Shown here: piece by piece, positions 27,440 to 36,595 of the stretch
Position numbering within the stretch: the first letter of the stretch is position 1
How the letters are laid out: each line of letters opens with the position of its first letter
Source of the DNA: an uncultured Candidatus Melainabacteria bacterium
GTDB lineage: Bacteria > Cyanobacteriota > Vampirovibrionia > Gastranaerophilales > Gastranaerophilaceae
Length of the DNA stretch: 64,000 bases
Direction of reading: 5' to 3'
Assembly: GCA_934726055.1 (NCBI GenBank)
Contig: CAKVCZ010000007.1
Span: 1-64,000, forward strand
The notes under the pieces: model-generated
The model's input: only the letters and a program-made list of their open reading frames with translations
Databases searched by the model: none
What the model was told of the DNA's origin: nothing
Made by a program: the position numbers and the translations under genes

Positions 27440-28012
27440 TTATATTAAATTGTTTTTTATATACTCTAAAACTTTTTTCAATGCTTTTGCTCTGTGAGAT
27501 ATAGTATTTTTTTCATTTTCACTAAGTTCAGCCATTGTTTTTGAATATCCAGCTACCCTAAAAATCGGATCATACCCAAAACCATTTATGCCTTTTCTTT
27601 CTTCAACTATATCACCAAGACATTCTTGAGTAGTTTTAAAAACAACTTCACCTTTTTCATTCAATAAAGTCATACAACAAACAAATTTAGCCGTTCTATT
27701 TGTTTTATCTTCCAATTCTTTTAACAACTTTTCAATTTTTTCACTTTGAGAACCTGCATATCTTGCAGAATACAATCCCGGTGCACCATCTAAAGCATCT
27801 ACACATAGTCCAGAGTCATCTGCAAGAGAAAACTTTTTAGAAACTCTATATGCTTCTTTTGCTTTTATTAGCGAATTTTCTTCAAATGTAGAGCCATTCT
27901 CAATCGGATTAAAACCTGAATCAGGCAAAACAAAATCTACGTCATCACAATCACAAATTGCCTTAACTTCTTGCAATTTATGCGAATTAGCCGTAGCAAA
28001 AACAATTTCCAT
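27440..28012 (-). CDS. rdgB: XTP/dITP diphosphatase RdgB (HAM1 family)
   Basis: This enzyme hydrolyses XTP, ITP and dITP so that they are not used in nucleic acids. The 190-residue product has the HAM1 signature TANSHKLQEVKAI, the metal-binding SLADDSGLCVDAL and the SARYAG motif, with GFGYDPIF later. It starts two bases after the uppS stop codon, so they are co-transcribed. Normal length for the family. Confidence 0.95.
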   Translation of the reverse strand: MEIVFATANSHKLQEVKAICDCDDVDFVLPDSGFNPIENGSTFEENSLIKAKEAYRVSKKFSLADDSGLCVDALDGAPGLYSARYAGSQSEKIEKLLKELEDKTNRTAKFVCCMTLLNEKGEVVFKTTQECLGDIVEERKGINGFGYDPIFRVAGYSKTMAELSENEKNTISHRAKALKKVLEYIKNNLI

Positions 28013-28014
28013 GT

Positions 28015-28743
28015 CTAAACTCCAAATCTTCTTTGTCTGTTATTAAATTCAATAATAGCTTCAGCAAGAGCTTCTTTATTAAATTCAGGCCAATATTTAT
28101 CCGTTATATAGAATTCTGAATACGCAATTTGCCACAATAAATAATTTGAAATTCGCATTTCGCCACCGGTTCTAATTAACAAATCAGGATTTGGACATTT
28201 CGCAGTGTACAACTCTGAAGATATTAAATCTTCTGTAACATCTTCTGATTTTATACTCTTATCAATAATTTTCTTGACCGCATGCACAATCTCATCTCGA
28301 GAGCCATAATTAAATGCTATTTGAAGTTTCACACCTGTATTATTTTTTGTAATATCTTTGGATTCTTTTAGTATATCTTGCAGTTTTTGAGGTAACTTTT
28401 CTAAATCACCTATAAAATCAATAACAACATTGTTTTCATTCATCTCTTTAGTTTCATTTTGCAAAGTTTTACAAAATAAATCCATCAAAAAATCAACTTC
28501 TTCCTGCTTTCTATTCCAATTTTCAGTAGAAAACGCATAAACAGTTAAGTATTTAATTCCAAAATCATTACATGCTCTAAGAGTATTTTTTAAAGCATCA
28601 ACACCTTTTTTATGGCCCATTGCTGTCGGCAAATTACGCAATTTAGCCCAACGTCTGTTGCCATCCATAATGATTGCTATGTGTTGCAAGTTTGTCTTTT
28701 TAATTATTTCTGATATATTTTCGTCTTGTGTAATTGTCTGCAT
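28015..28743 (-). CDS. uppS: Isoprenyl transferase (undecaprenyl diphosphate synthase)
   Basis: UppS makes undecaprenyl diphosphate, the lipid carrier for peptidoglycan and surface glycans. The 242-residue product has the cis-prenyltransferase signature IAIIMDGNRRWA with the catalytic Asp, AFSTENWNR, and the late RTGGEMRISNYLLWQ. It is adjacent to rdgB and prs and supplies the carrier needed by the glycan operon at 7.8-15.4 kb, although the two are far apart. Confidence 0.96.
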   Translation of the reverse strand: MQTITQDENISEIIKKTNLQHIAIIMDGNRRWAKLRNLPTAMGHKKGVDALKNTLRACNDFGIKYLTVYAFSTENWNRKQEEVDFLMDLFCKTLQNETKEMNENNVVIDFIGDLEKLPQKLQDILKESKDITKNNTGVKLQIAFNYGSRDEIVHAVKKIIDKSIKSEDVTEDLISSELYTAKCPNPDLLIRTGGEMRISNYLLWQIAYSEFYITDKYWPEFNKEALAEAIIEFNNRQRRFGV

Positions 28744-28797
28744 ATAATATAACTTTCTTTCTATATTTTAAACTAAACATATTTTTGTACAAGTTTA

Positions 28798-28806
28798 TGT
28801 TAAGAT
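28798..28806 (+). promoter_or_regulatory. Extended -10 promoter of the PadR gene, leaderless start
   Basis: TGTTAAGAT is an extended -10 box, and the ATG of the PadR gene lies six bases after it. There is no clear -35 box and no ribosome site, so a leaderless transcript is likely. Prediction is by eye. Confidence 0.4.
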
Positions 28807-28812
28807 ATAGAT

Positions 28813-29340
28813 ATGATAGAACTTCTAATACTATTTTTTATATCTAAACGTGAATTGACTATGTATGGAATACAAAAATCAATTTCGGATTATTTTTCAT
28901 CTTATACAAAACCAAGTTTTGGAGCATTAAATCCTGCTTTAAAGAGATTAGAACACTCTAAATGTTTAACTTCAAGAAAATCTCTGTCTGAAGGCGGTAA
29001 ACAATTTTGCTACTATTCAATTACAAAAGAAGGAATAAATGAACTAAAAAAATTGTTACTTGAAGATTTTTCTGAAAATCCGGTGCAATTCTTTTCAAAT
29101 GCCAGATTAAAACTCTCGTGTGCCGGAGTTCTTTCTGATGAAGAACTGGATAATCTTTACACAAAAATTAAAACAAAAGCTTATGAACATAAATTTAATG
29201 CAGAAAACACTTTGAATAATGAATATATTTCTTTAGATTTTCACCAAAGAATTGTATTGGATAACACTTTGTGTGAATTACAAAACTTCATTTCCATAGT
29301 AGAGGAATTAGAAAAACAAAATGCCGGCAATAGTAAGTAG
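28813..29340 (+). CDS. PadR-family transcriptional regulator
   Basis: The 175-residue product has the winged-helix PadR layout: LILFFISKRELTMYGIQKSI as the first helices, PSFGALNPALKRLEHSKCLTS as the recognition region and the wing SEGGKQFCYYSITKEG. A C-terminal coiled-coil helix (about residues 120-170) for dimerisation follows. PadR proteins usually repress a neighbouring gene in response to a small molecule; the downstream gene overlaps it by 20 bases and is the first candidate target. No operator was identified. Confidence 0.85.
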   Translation: MIELLILFFISKRELTMYGIQKSISDYFSSYTKPSFGALNPALKRLEHSKCLTSRKSLSEGGKQFCYYSITKEGINELKKLLLEDFSENPVQFFSNARLKLSCAGVLSDEELDNLYTKIKTKAYEHKFNAENTLNNEYISLDFHQRIVLDNTLCELQNFISIVEELEKQNAGNSK

Positions 29341-30586
29341 TGTTGAAAAAAATTCCATAGCAGAGGATTTAGAACTTGAGCAAGGTGATGAAATTCTTGC
29401 AATAGATGACTATGTTATGAAAGATTTAATAGATTACAATTTTTGCTGTAAATCAGATTGTATTGTTCTTTCAATAAAACGAAAAAATGGTGAATTAGAA
29501 GATATTGAAATTGAAAAAGATTACGATGAGGATTTAGGTATAATCTTTGAATCAGCCGTTTTTGACAGAATTAAACCATGTCTAAATAAATGTATATTTT
29601 GCTTTGTTGATCAACAGCCAAAAGGATTAAGGGACACCTTATACATTAAAGATGATGATTACAGACTCTCTTACCTTCAAGGAACGTATGTTACTCTCAC
29701 AAATTTTAAGGATGAAGATAAAGAACGTATTGCCAGAATGCATCTTGGTCCTTTATATATTTCCGTTCATACAACTAATCCGGAACTAAGGGTAAAAATG
29801 CTGAGGAATCCAAAAGCAGCAAATATAATGAATGATTTGCGTTGGCTAAAAAAACAAGAAATACCTTTTCACTGCCAAATAGTCTTATGCCCGGGATACA
29901 ACGATGATTTAGAATTGGATAGAACGCTTAAAGACTTAACCTCACTTAAAAAATCTGTTTTATCAATTGCTATTGTTCCGGTCGGATTAACACAATTTAG
30001 AACAACAGAATTAAAAAGAGTGGATAAGAAAGTTGCACAAAGAACAATTGAAATTGCATCAAAATACAAAGGCGTTTGCTGTTCTGATGAATTTTTCCTA
30101 CTTGCTGAAAAAGATATTCCAGAAACAAACTATTACGGTAACTTTTCGCAGCTAAGTGATGGTGTTGGTACTCTTAGATACTTAATTGATGATTTTGAAA
30201 AATTAAAATTACCAAAATCTGTAAAAAAGCCAACAAAGTTACTACTGGCTACGTCTTACGCCGCAAAATATGCACTTGATATTGTTTGTGAAAAACTTAA
30301 CAAAATAAAAAATCTTACTTGTGAATGTGTACCTGTAAAATCGACATACTGGGGGAATGATATAAATGTTGCAGGATTGATTACTTCTGACGATTTAATA
30401 AATACTCTCACCAATTACCAAGCAGATATAACAATTCTTCCGTCAGTCATGTTTAAAGCATTCTCTGAAGACTTTTTAGACGGTAATAATCTTGATTATG
30501 TCAGAGAAAAAACAAAACATAACTTCTTTATTGTAAAAAATTCAAACTCTGCAAAAGAAATTGTAGATATGGTTAAGACTCTTTAA
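29321..30586 (+). CDS. PDZ / radical-SAM / DUF512 protein
   Basis: The 421-residue protein has an N-terminal PDZ-like segment (VEKNSIAEDLELEQGDEILAI), then a radical-SAM iron-sulphur motif CLNKCIFCF (three Cys, CxxxCxxC) at about residues 88-96, then a DUF512-type C-terminal domain. This family is found in cyanobacteria and clostridia and has no settled biochemical role; it is not a classical CxxxCxxC plus GGE radical-SAM enzyme in all parts. It overlaps the PadR gene and, tail-to-tail, overlaps cobO by four bases. It is probably co-transcribed with the PadR regulator. Confidence 0.88.
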   Translation: MPAIVSSVEKNSIAEDLELEQGDEILAIDDYVMKDLIDYNFCCKSDCIVLSIKRKNGELEDIEIEKDYDEDLGIIFESAVFDRIKPCLNKCIFCFVDQQPKGLRDTLYIKDDDYRLSYLQGTYVTLTNFKDEDKERIARMHLGPLYISVHTTNPELRVKMLRNPKAANIMNDLRWLKKQEIPFHCQIVLCPGYNDDLELDRTLKDLTSLKKSVLSIAIVPVGLTQFRTTELKRVDKKVAQRTIEIASKYKGVCCSDEFFLLAEKDIPETNYYGNFSQLSDGVGTLRYLIDDFEKLKLPKSVKKPTKLLLATSYAAKYALDIVCEKLNKIKNLTCECVPVKSTYWGNDINVAGLITSDDLINTLTNYQADITILPSVMFKAFSEDFLDGNNLDYVREKTKHNFFIVKNSNSAKEIVDMVKTL

Positions 30587-31158
30587 TACTCGATTCCTTC
30601 TCTTGCAACAACCCCAGTATCCCAATAATGTTTTATCGGTTCGATTTTTGATACCAAGTGTGCAATATTTATTATCTCTTGCTTTGCATTACGCCCTGTC
30701 AATACAATTTCCATCTCTTTTGGTTTATTTTTTAAAGTTTTAATAACATCTTTAATATCTAAAAGACCTAAGTCGATTGCTATATTTGCCTCATCCATAA
30801 TAATCATATTGTACGAATTATTTTTTATAGCTTCTTTAACAACCTTCCAACCGTTTTGAATTGCATTTGCATCATCATCATTAGAATTGTCTTTATACAC
30901 AATTCTATCTAATCCTGCTTGAACAACAGTTAAATTATCATTAATTTCAGGAGATAACTTTTTGAAAGAAATTAATTCACCATAGTTATTTCCACCTTTT
31001 GTGAACATTACCAAAAGGACTTTCCAGTTTCTGCCCAATGCTCTTAGACATAAGCCTAATGAAGCTGTGGTTTTCCCCTTACCATTACCAGTATAAACCT
31101 GAATATACCCTAACTTACCCCAATCAGGATTATATAAATTTTTATCATCTTGTTCCAT
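30583..31158 (-). CDS. cobO: Cob(I)yrinic acid a,c-diamide adenosyltransferase
   Basis: CobO (BtuR) adds the adenosyl group to cobalamin precursors, giving coenzyme B12. The 191-residue product has the P-loop YTGNGKGKTTASLGLCLRAL with a following LGRNWKVLLVMF strand, and the late LTGRNAKQEIINIA segment. No other cobalamin genes are present, so it probably adenosylates salvaged corrinoids. It is divergent from the 5-formyl-THF cyclo-ligase gene, with only 26 bases between them. Confidence 0.93.
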   Translation of the reverse strand: MEQDDKNLYNPDWGKLGYIQVYTGNGKGKTTASLGLCLRALGRNWKVLLVMFTKGGNNYGELISFKKLSPEINDNLTVVQAGLDRIVYKDNSNDDDANAIQNGWKVVKEAIKNNSYNMIIMDEANIAIDLGLLDIKDVIKTLKNKPKEMEIVLTGRNAKQEIINIAHLVSKIEPIKHYWDTGVVAREGIEY

Positions 31159-31178
31159 AACAAATTTTATTATATATT
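31150..31178. promoter_or_regulatory. Overlapping divergent promoters of cobO and the folate gene
   Basis: On the plus strand TTGTTC (31150-31155), a 17-base spacer, and TATATT (31173-31178) are followed by six A and then the ATG of the folate gene. On the minus strand TATAAT (31169-31174) lies ten bases ahead of the cobO ATG, with a weak -35 box. The two -10 boxes overlap by two bases, so the two genes compete for polymerase. Both transcripts would be leaderless or nearly so. Confidence 0.55.
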
Positions 31179-31184
31179 AAAAAA

Positions 31185-31697
31185 ATGGATAGTAAAACTG
31201 ATTTGAGATTAAAAGCAAAATTGATAAGAAAACAACTTGACATAGAAAAAGCAAGTAATATTTTGTGTTCAAAATTGCAAAGAACTGAAATTTACCAAAA
31301 ATCAAAACATATAATGTTGTTTTATCCGCTTAATGAAGAAGTAAAGACTTTATCTTTGTTAAACGACAGCAATAAATCGTTCTATTTACCTAGAGTTAAC
31401 GGACAAGATTTAGAAGTTTGCCCTTATAAAAAGGGAGATAAGCTTAATTTTAGTTATTTTAAAACTCAAGAACCCATAAATAATGCAGTAAATCCTCAAA
31501 TTCTTGATTTAGTAGTTGTGCCGGCACTCATGACAGATAAAAATAACTATCGCTTAGGATACGGAAAAGGATTTTATGATAGGTTTTTAGCGAAAACAAA
31601 TGCTAAATCAATTGTTTTAATACCAAAAGAACTTACCATTGAAAATTTAACATCAGAACCTCATGATAAACCTGTTGATTTAGTCATAACCGATTAA
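31185..31697 (+). CDS. fau: 5-formyltetrahydrofolate cyclo-ligase
   Basis: This enzyme turns 5-formyl-tetrahydrofolate into 5,10-methenyl-tetrahydrofolate using ATP, returning folate to the active pool. The 170-residue product has the family signature YRLGYGKGFYDRFL near the C-terminus and the N-terminal KLIRKQL/RAK helix. Length is close to normal. The ATG lies six bases after a -10 box and no ribosome site is seen. It ends two bases before the scpB stop codon on the other strand. Confidence 0.92.
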   Translation: MDSKTDLRLKAKLIRKQLDIEKASNILCSKLQRTEIYQKSKHIMLFYPLNEEVKTLSLLNDSNKSFYLPRVNGQDLEVCPYKKGDKLNFSYFKTQEPINNAVNPQILDLVVVPALMTDKNNYRLGYGKGFYDRFLAKTNAKSIVLIPKELTIENLTSEPHDKPVDLVITD

Positions 31698-31699
31698 TT

Positions 31700-32266
31700 T
31701 TAATTACCATTTGTTTTTATACTATCTTCAGAATCAATTACTGCAACCGGTTCAGGTTCATCATCTTTGATACCTTTATCTACTTCAAGAATTCGAGCTA
31801 ACGTCTTAGCATCGCCCTTTAATTTAAAATATTCAGCAAATTTTGGAGTCGTTTTTATATTAAATGAACGACCGTTTTTGTCTTTATGTCTTGAAATCAA
31901 CCCCATATCTAGAAGCTCTTTCACATGTTCGTAAGCATTTGCTCCGCGTAATTCTTTTAAATATGATTGACGAATAGGCTCTTTTAACGCAATAACCGTT
32001 AATGTTTTTAACGTAGCTTGTTTTAAATCAACTGGACAAAGTTTTTCAACAATATCCATGTGTTCTTCTTTTACCTGAAGAATATAACCGTTTTCATCAT
32101 CAATTTCTAATGCACCTTCTCTGGATGAATAATCCATAATCAAATCAAGCATTGCTTCTTCAACACTATCAACATCAGTTTCTAAAATTTCAGCAATTTC
32201 TGATGTTTGAAGAGCCTTTCCCGTTGTAAATAATACAGCTTCAATTCTAGCTTTCAGTTGTTCCAT
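31700..32266 (-). CDS. scpB: Segregation and condensation protein ScpB
   Basis: ScpB is the winged-helix kleisin-associated subunit of the SMC condensin complex that folds and separates the chromosome. The 188-residue product shows two winged-helix units, with LKARIEAVLFTTGKALQTSEI at the start and LKTLTVIALKEPIRQSYLKELRG in the second. It overlaps scpA by 20 bases. The C-terminal acidic tail (about 20 residues) is variable in the family. Confidence 0.95.
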   Translation of the reverse strand: MEQLKARIEAVLFTTGKALQTSEIAEILETDVDSVEEAMLDLIMDYSSREGALEIDDENGYILQVKEEHMDIVEKLCPVDLKQATLKTLTVIALKEPIRQSYLKELRGANAYEHVKELLDMGLISRHKDKNGRSFNIKTTPKFAEYFKLKGDAKTLARILEVDKGIKDDEPEPVAVIDSEDSIKTNGN

Positions 32267-33023
32267 TTGATTTCACCACATATAAATCAGAGTAAAATTC
32301 ATCTTGTTCTAAATCACAAACTCCATCTGCTGTTAAAAATAATAACGCAATGTATGCTGAAATTTTACTCATACCTATTGAAACAAGTTCATTCAATTCA
32401 ACTTTTTCACTTTTATTAAATATTTTTTCTAATTTCATTTGAATAGATTTTACAGAATTTTCAATAAATTCTTCGTGTGCTAAATTAACGATATCTTCTG
32501 CCGTTAAATTTGCATAAGAACGAACACGTCTTATCGCTCTTTCATGAGCCTGTTTTAGAGATTGTTTTTTCTCTAACATTTCATAGAACTCTAATTGTCT
32601 TATAAGTTCTTTTAACGTAACTGTTCTGTTCCTGTTTAGTTTAACACTTGAACGTCTTTGTAATACTTCGTTAAACGAGATAACATTATTTGTTGGAGGT
32701 TCATAATTGTCAATAATTTCATCATCAATAATTTCGTAGTCATCTTGAACATCATCCTCAAAATCAAATATATTATTACCTTCTAAAACATTTGATTTTA
32801 AACGTAAAAGAACTGATGCAAATAATAGTGTTTTACCAGTTGCTCTTAGATTTTGAGATTTTATTTCAAACAAATGTGCCAAATATTTATCTGTAACATC
32901 AATAATATCTATATTCCAAGGGTCAATCTTTCCTGCTTTTGCCATTTGCACAAGAATTTCTATACCTTCGGCTTGAGTTTTGCTATTATAACTGCTATAA
33001 TCTATATTTAATGCTTCTGCCAT
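32247..33023 (-). CDS. scpA: Segregation and condensation protein ScpA
   Basis: ScpA is the kleisin that closes the SMC ring. The 258-residue product has the N-terminal EILVQMAKAGKIDPWNIDI pattern, the central acidic linker, and the C-terminal winged helix (LVSIGMSKISAYIALLFLTADG). It starts 4 bases after the smc stop codon, so smc-scpA-scpB form one operon, a useful grouping of the three condensin subunits. Confidence 0.95.
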   Translation of the reverse strand: MAEALNIDYSSYNSKTQAEGIEILVQMAKAGKIDPWNIDIIDVTDKYLAHLFEIKSQNLRATGKTLLFASVLLRLKSNVLEGNNIFDFEDDVQDDYEIIDDEIIDNYEPPTNNVISFNEVLQRRSSVKLNRNRTVTLKELIRQLEFYEMLEKKQSLKQAHERAIRRVRSYANLTAEDIVNLAHEEFIENSVKSIQMKLEKIFNKSEKVELNELVSIGMSKISAYIALLFLTADGVCDLEQDEFYSDLYVVKSNGTTES

Positions 33024-33027
33024 ATTA

Positions 33028-36000
33028 TTAATCTCTTAATTTTACTCCGGTAACTTTTGTTATACCTTTTTCTTTTTGTGTAACACCAATTGTCCTATTA
33101 GCTGATTCTATCATAGGTTTACGATGACTAACTACTATAAATTGCGTATTTTTTGATTGATTTTGTATCAAATTCGCAAGTTTTTCAACATTTATACCAT
33201 CTAAACTTTGATCTACTTCATCAAATGCATAGAATGGTGCAGGCAAGTAATTTTGTATTGCAAATACAAATGCAAGGGCAGTAATTGATTTTTCACCTCC
33301 AGACATACTTTCTAAACGCTGACGCTTTTTATCTCTTGGTTGAGCATCAATTGTCAGACCACCCATAAACGGCTCTTCAGGATTTTCCAATATTAGCGTG
33401 CCTTCTCCGCCGGCAAGCTCTAAAAACGCTTCTTTAAAATGAATATTCAATTTATTATAAGTTTTCATGAATGATTCTTTTTTCAATTGTTCATAGCCTT
33501 GCATTCTTTCTAAGATTTCTTTGCGTTCCTTTGAAAGTGTTTCTATTTGCTCTTTCATTTCAGCCTGACGTGCTGAAACTCTTTCATAATCTTGAATTGC
33601 ACGCATATTTACATCACCTAATTCATCCATTCTCTTTTGAAGTTTTTGAATTTTTGATGTAATTTCTTCTATCGAAATTTCTGATGGTTCAAGCTTTTCA
33701 ATTTCTACACCTGCATTTATTAAATCTTGTTTTGCAGTTTCAAATTGCGGTTCAAGTTCGCGACGACGAGCCTTAAATGATTCAATTTGTTCTGCAATTT
33801 TTAAAATGTCATCTTCTTTAAAGCGTTTTTGTTTTTCAATTTCTATTACTTCTTCGTTAATTTTATCACGTTCATCCAATAAAGATTTCAATTTTTCTGT
33901 GATAACTTCAATTTTTTCTTCTAACTCTTTTAATTGAACTTGCAAAGTCTTAATTTCTTCTTTTGCGATTTCATTATCAGAATTAAATTTTTCATTATTC
34001 TTTGTGATTATGGAAATTTCATCAATACGTGTATTTATAATTGATTCATTAAAAGAAATATCTCTATTTAAGTTTGTAATTTCATTTTCAGCATTCATTT
34101 TATTTGAAGTTAAACGTTTGATATCATCTTCAACCAAAGCTGTTTTTTGTTTCATATCTTTTAAGGTATCATTATCCATTAATTTTTCAACTTCATCAAT
34201 TTGAGCCTGAACGTCCAATATCAAGGAACTTAGTTGAATGTCTTTTTCTTCTAATTTATCAAGTTTTTTAGTAATTTGTTCAATATTTGGTGATTGCAAT
34301 TTTATATAATCACGATTTTCTTTTAATTTAATTTCTGAATTTTCACCATCAGCAATAAATCGTTTATATTCAGCTTTGGCCTCGCTCAACGCAGCAATAG
34401 TTTCAGCATAATCTGTTCTGACTTTCAAAAGTTTATCTTCAATTTCAGATTTTTCTTCTCCAGCTTTTTTATATGCTGCCTGCAATTCAGCATATTTTTG
34501 TTTTAATTTTTCAAGCTCAGTATCATCATTTTGGCTAAACTTAGGACCTCTATGTTTTGCTTTACCTCCGGTAATTGAACCGGTTTTTTCATATATTTCA
34601 CCTGTTAGAGTAACTAAACGATATTTACCCATCAATTTTCTTGCAACAGACTCATCTTCAACAACAAGAGTATCTCCAACAGCATAATAAAAGGCATTAA
34701 CGTAAATATCATCAAAATCAATCAGATTAATTGCATAATCAATTACCCCATTTTCTTTTGGTAAAGGTAAACTTGATGGAACTTTTCTTATTTTATTTAA
34801 AGGAACAAATGTAGCTCTGCCAGCACCACTTGATTTCAAAACTTCAATTGCACGAGATGCGACATATTCATCTTCTACAACAATATGTTCCATTCTTCCG
34901 CCAATTGCAGTTTCAAGAGCAAGTGCATACTCCTTATCAACGGTTCCTAATTTTACAATTGGAGCATGAACACCTTGAATATTAGATTTCATAACATATT
35001 CAACAGCATAGTTTGAATTTGCCTGCTGAACCTCTTTTTGTGCATTCAAAGTTGTAATTTTCTGGTATAAAGCTTGTATTTGAAAATTTATATCTTCAAT
35101 ATCATTTTTATTTTTTTCTTCGTCATTTTTAAGCTTTGTTTGAACAATCTTTAAATCTTCTATTTCTTTTTCTAAATTTTGAATTTCAAGCTGCTTTTTA
35201 TCTTTTTCAGAATCAAAATCTGCTTTAAATTTTTCTAAAACTTCCAATGCATGCTTTGCTCGTTCTATTTTTTCTTTTAAATTTGCAAGTTCTGATTCTA
35301 AAGGAAGTTTTTCTTGCAACAACTTTGTTGCAGAATCTTGTAATTCTTCTTTTTTTAGTCTTAAACCGTTACGTTTTTCAATATATTGGTCAGCAGTTTC
35401 ATTTAAACCTGTCATTTCTTTTAATATTGCTGTTAATTCATCTTGCTTTGCTGCAATATCATTTTCTATAATTTTAATTTCATCTTTTTTTAAGTCTATT
35501 TTTAACTTTGTATCGTTTATTTGATTTTTTAAATTTTCAATACCATTTTTCTTATTCTCTATTGATTTTAATCCATCTTGAATTTGTTTTTCTGCGTAAG
35601 TTATTGCTGTTTCTTTTCTTGATATGGAACCTTTCAATTCTTCTGCATTACGCTTCAATTCAAGCTGCCTGTCTTCACCTTTTTCTTTTACTTCTTTTGC
35701 AACTTGGTTATATTTTTCTTTAATGAGTTTTAATTTTTCTGTTGTATCTGTTAGGGAAACTTCTGCTTCTTTTTTCTTTTTTCCAAATTCTAAAATATTT
35801 GTATGGGCATTTTCTAAATTTCTTTTTATATCAAAGAATCTTACTGCACTAACTTTACTTTCTAATCCGCTTTTTTCTTCTTTTAATGCCTGATATTTTA
35901 AAGCGACTTCTTTTTCTTCTTCAAGTTGTTGAAGTCTGCCATCAACTTCTGAAAGGATAAAATTAGTTTTTTCAACTCTTGACTCAACAGTATCAAGTTC

Positions 36001-36522
36001 TTTGTTTGCTTGTTCAATACGTCTGTCAAAATCAGCAACTCCTGCTATTTCATCAATTATTTTTCTTCTTTCTCCGGATGTACAGTTTGTTATACTCATT
36101 ACATCCAACTGCATAATTACATTGTAACTGTTTGGAGTAATGTTATATTTTTCCAGCAACGAATGAACTTCTGTTAGGGTAGCTATATTGTCATTTATAA
36201 AATATGTACTCAAATATTGACCGTTTGAGGCTTTTTTTAATCGTCTTGCAACAGAAAAATCAACACCATCGTCAGTACCTGAAAAAGTAACTTTTACAAT
36301 TGCATCATTTCGGTTTGTGTAGGTAGAAATTAAATGTGCAATTTTTTCCGCACGTAAATTGCGAGTTGTCGCCAACCCCAGAGCAAACAGAATACTGTCA
36401 ATTATATTACTTTTACCTGAACCGTTCGGACCCGATATCGTTGTAAAACCTTCTAATAGCGGAATCTCAACCTTTCTGGCAAATGACTTAAAATTATCAA
36501 TTTCAAGTTGCTTTATGTACAT
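33028..36522 (-). CDS. smc: Chromosome segregation ATPase SMC
   Basis: SMC dimers fold the chromosome with ScpA and ScpB. The 1164-residue product has the Walker A motif GPNGSGKSNIIDS near residue 30-45, two long coiled coils, a hinge of about 150 residues near the middle (GVHAPIVKLGTVDKEYA), then the ABC signature SGGEKSITALAFVFA and Walker B (PFYAFDEVDQSLDG). I start it at the ATG at 36522 (MYIKQLEIDNFKSF), the normal family N-terminus. It leads the smc-scpA-scpB operon. Confidence 0.97.
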   Translation of the reverse strand: MYIKQLEIDNFKSFARKVEIPLLEGFTTISGPNGSGKSNIIDSILFALGLATTRNLRAEKIAHLISTYTNRNDAIVKVTFSGTDDGVDFSVARRLKKASNGQYLSTYFINDNIATLTEVHSLLEKYNITPNSYNVIMQLDVMSITNCTSGERRKIIDEIAGVADFDRRIEQANKELDTVESRVEKTNFILSEVDGRLQQLEEEKEVALKYQALKEEKSGLESKVSAVRFFDIKRNLENAHTNILEFGKKKKEAEVSLTDTTEKLKLIKEKYNQVAKEVKEKGEDRQLELKRNAEELKGSISRKETAITYAEKQIQDGLKSIENKKNGIENLKNQINDTKLKIDLKKDEIKIIENDIAAKQDELTAILKEMTGLNETADQYIEKRNGLRLKKEELQDSATKLLQEKLPLESELANLKEKIERAKHALEVLEKFKADFDSEKDKKQLEIQNLEKEIEDLKIVQTKLKNDEEKNKNDIEDINFQIQALYQKITTLNAQKEVQQANSNYAVEYVMKSNIQGVHAPIVKLGTVDKEYALALETAIGGRMEHIVVEDEYVASRAIEVLKSSGAGRATFVPLNKIRKVPSSLPLPKENGVIDYAINLIDFDDIYVNAFYYAVGDTLVVEDESVARKLMGKYRLVTLTGEIYEKTGSITGGKAKHRGPKFSQNDDTELEKLKQKYAELQAAYKKAGEEKSEIEDKLLKVRTDYAETIAALSEAKAEYKRFIADGENSEIKLKENRDYIKLQSPNIEQITKKLDKLEEKDIQLSSLILDVQAQIDEVEKLMDNDTLKDMKQKTALVEDDIKRLTSNKMNAENEITNLNRDISFNESIINTRIDEISIITKNNEKFNSDNEIAKEEIKTLQVQLKELEEKIEVITEKLKSLLDERDKINEEVIEIEKQKRFKEDDILKIAEQIESFKARRRELEPQFETAKQDLINAGVEIEKLEPSEISIEEITSKIQKLQKRMDELGDVNMRAIQDYERVSARQAEMKEQIETLSKERKEILERMQGYEQLKKESFMKTYNKLNIHFKEAFLELAGGEGTLILENPEEPFMGGLTIDAQPRDKKRQRLESMSGGEKSITALAFVFAIQNYLPAPFYAFDEVDQSLDGINVEKLANLIQNQSKNTQFIVVSHRKPMIESANRTIGVTQKEKGITKVTGVKLRD

Positions 36523-36548
36523 ATTCCTACCCAAGTATACTTTACTCT

Positions 36549-36578
36549 ATTAAAATATACTTTGACAGGCATGTCAAA
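36549..36578 (-). promoter_or_regulatory. smc promoter embedded in a palindrome
   Basis: On the minus strand TTGACA, a 17-base spacer and TTTAAT give a promoter 26 bases before the smc start codon. The -35 box lies in an inverted repeat TTTGACA-GGCA-TGTCAAA (36561-36578), with TTGACA on both strands, which suggests regulator binding over the promoter. Confidence 0.6.
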
Positions 36579-36595
36579 TATTTATTGAAGATTAT

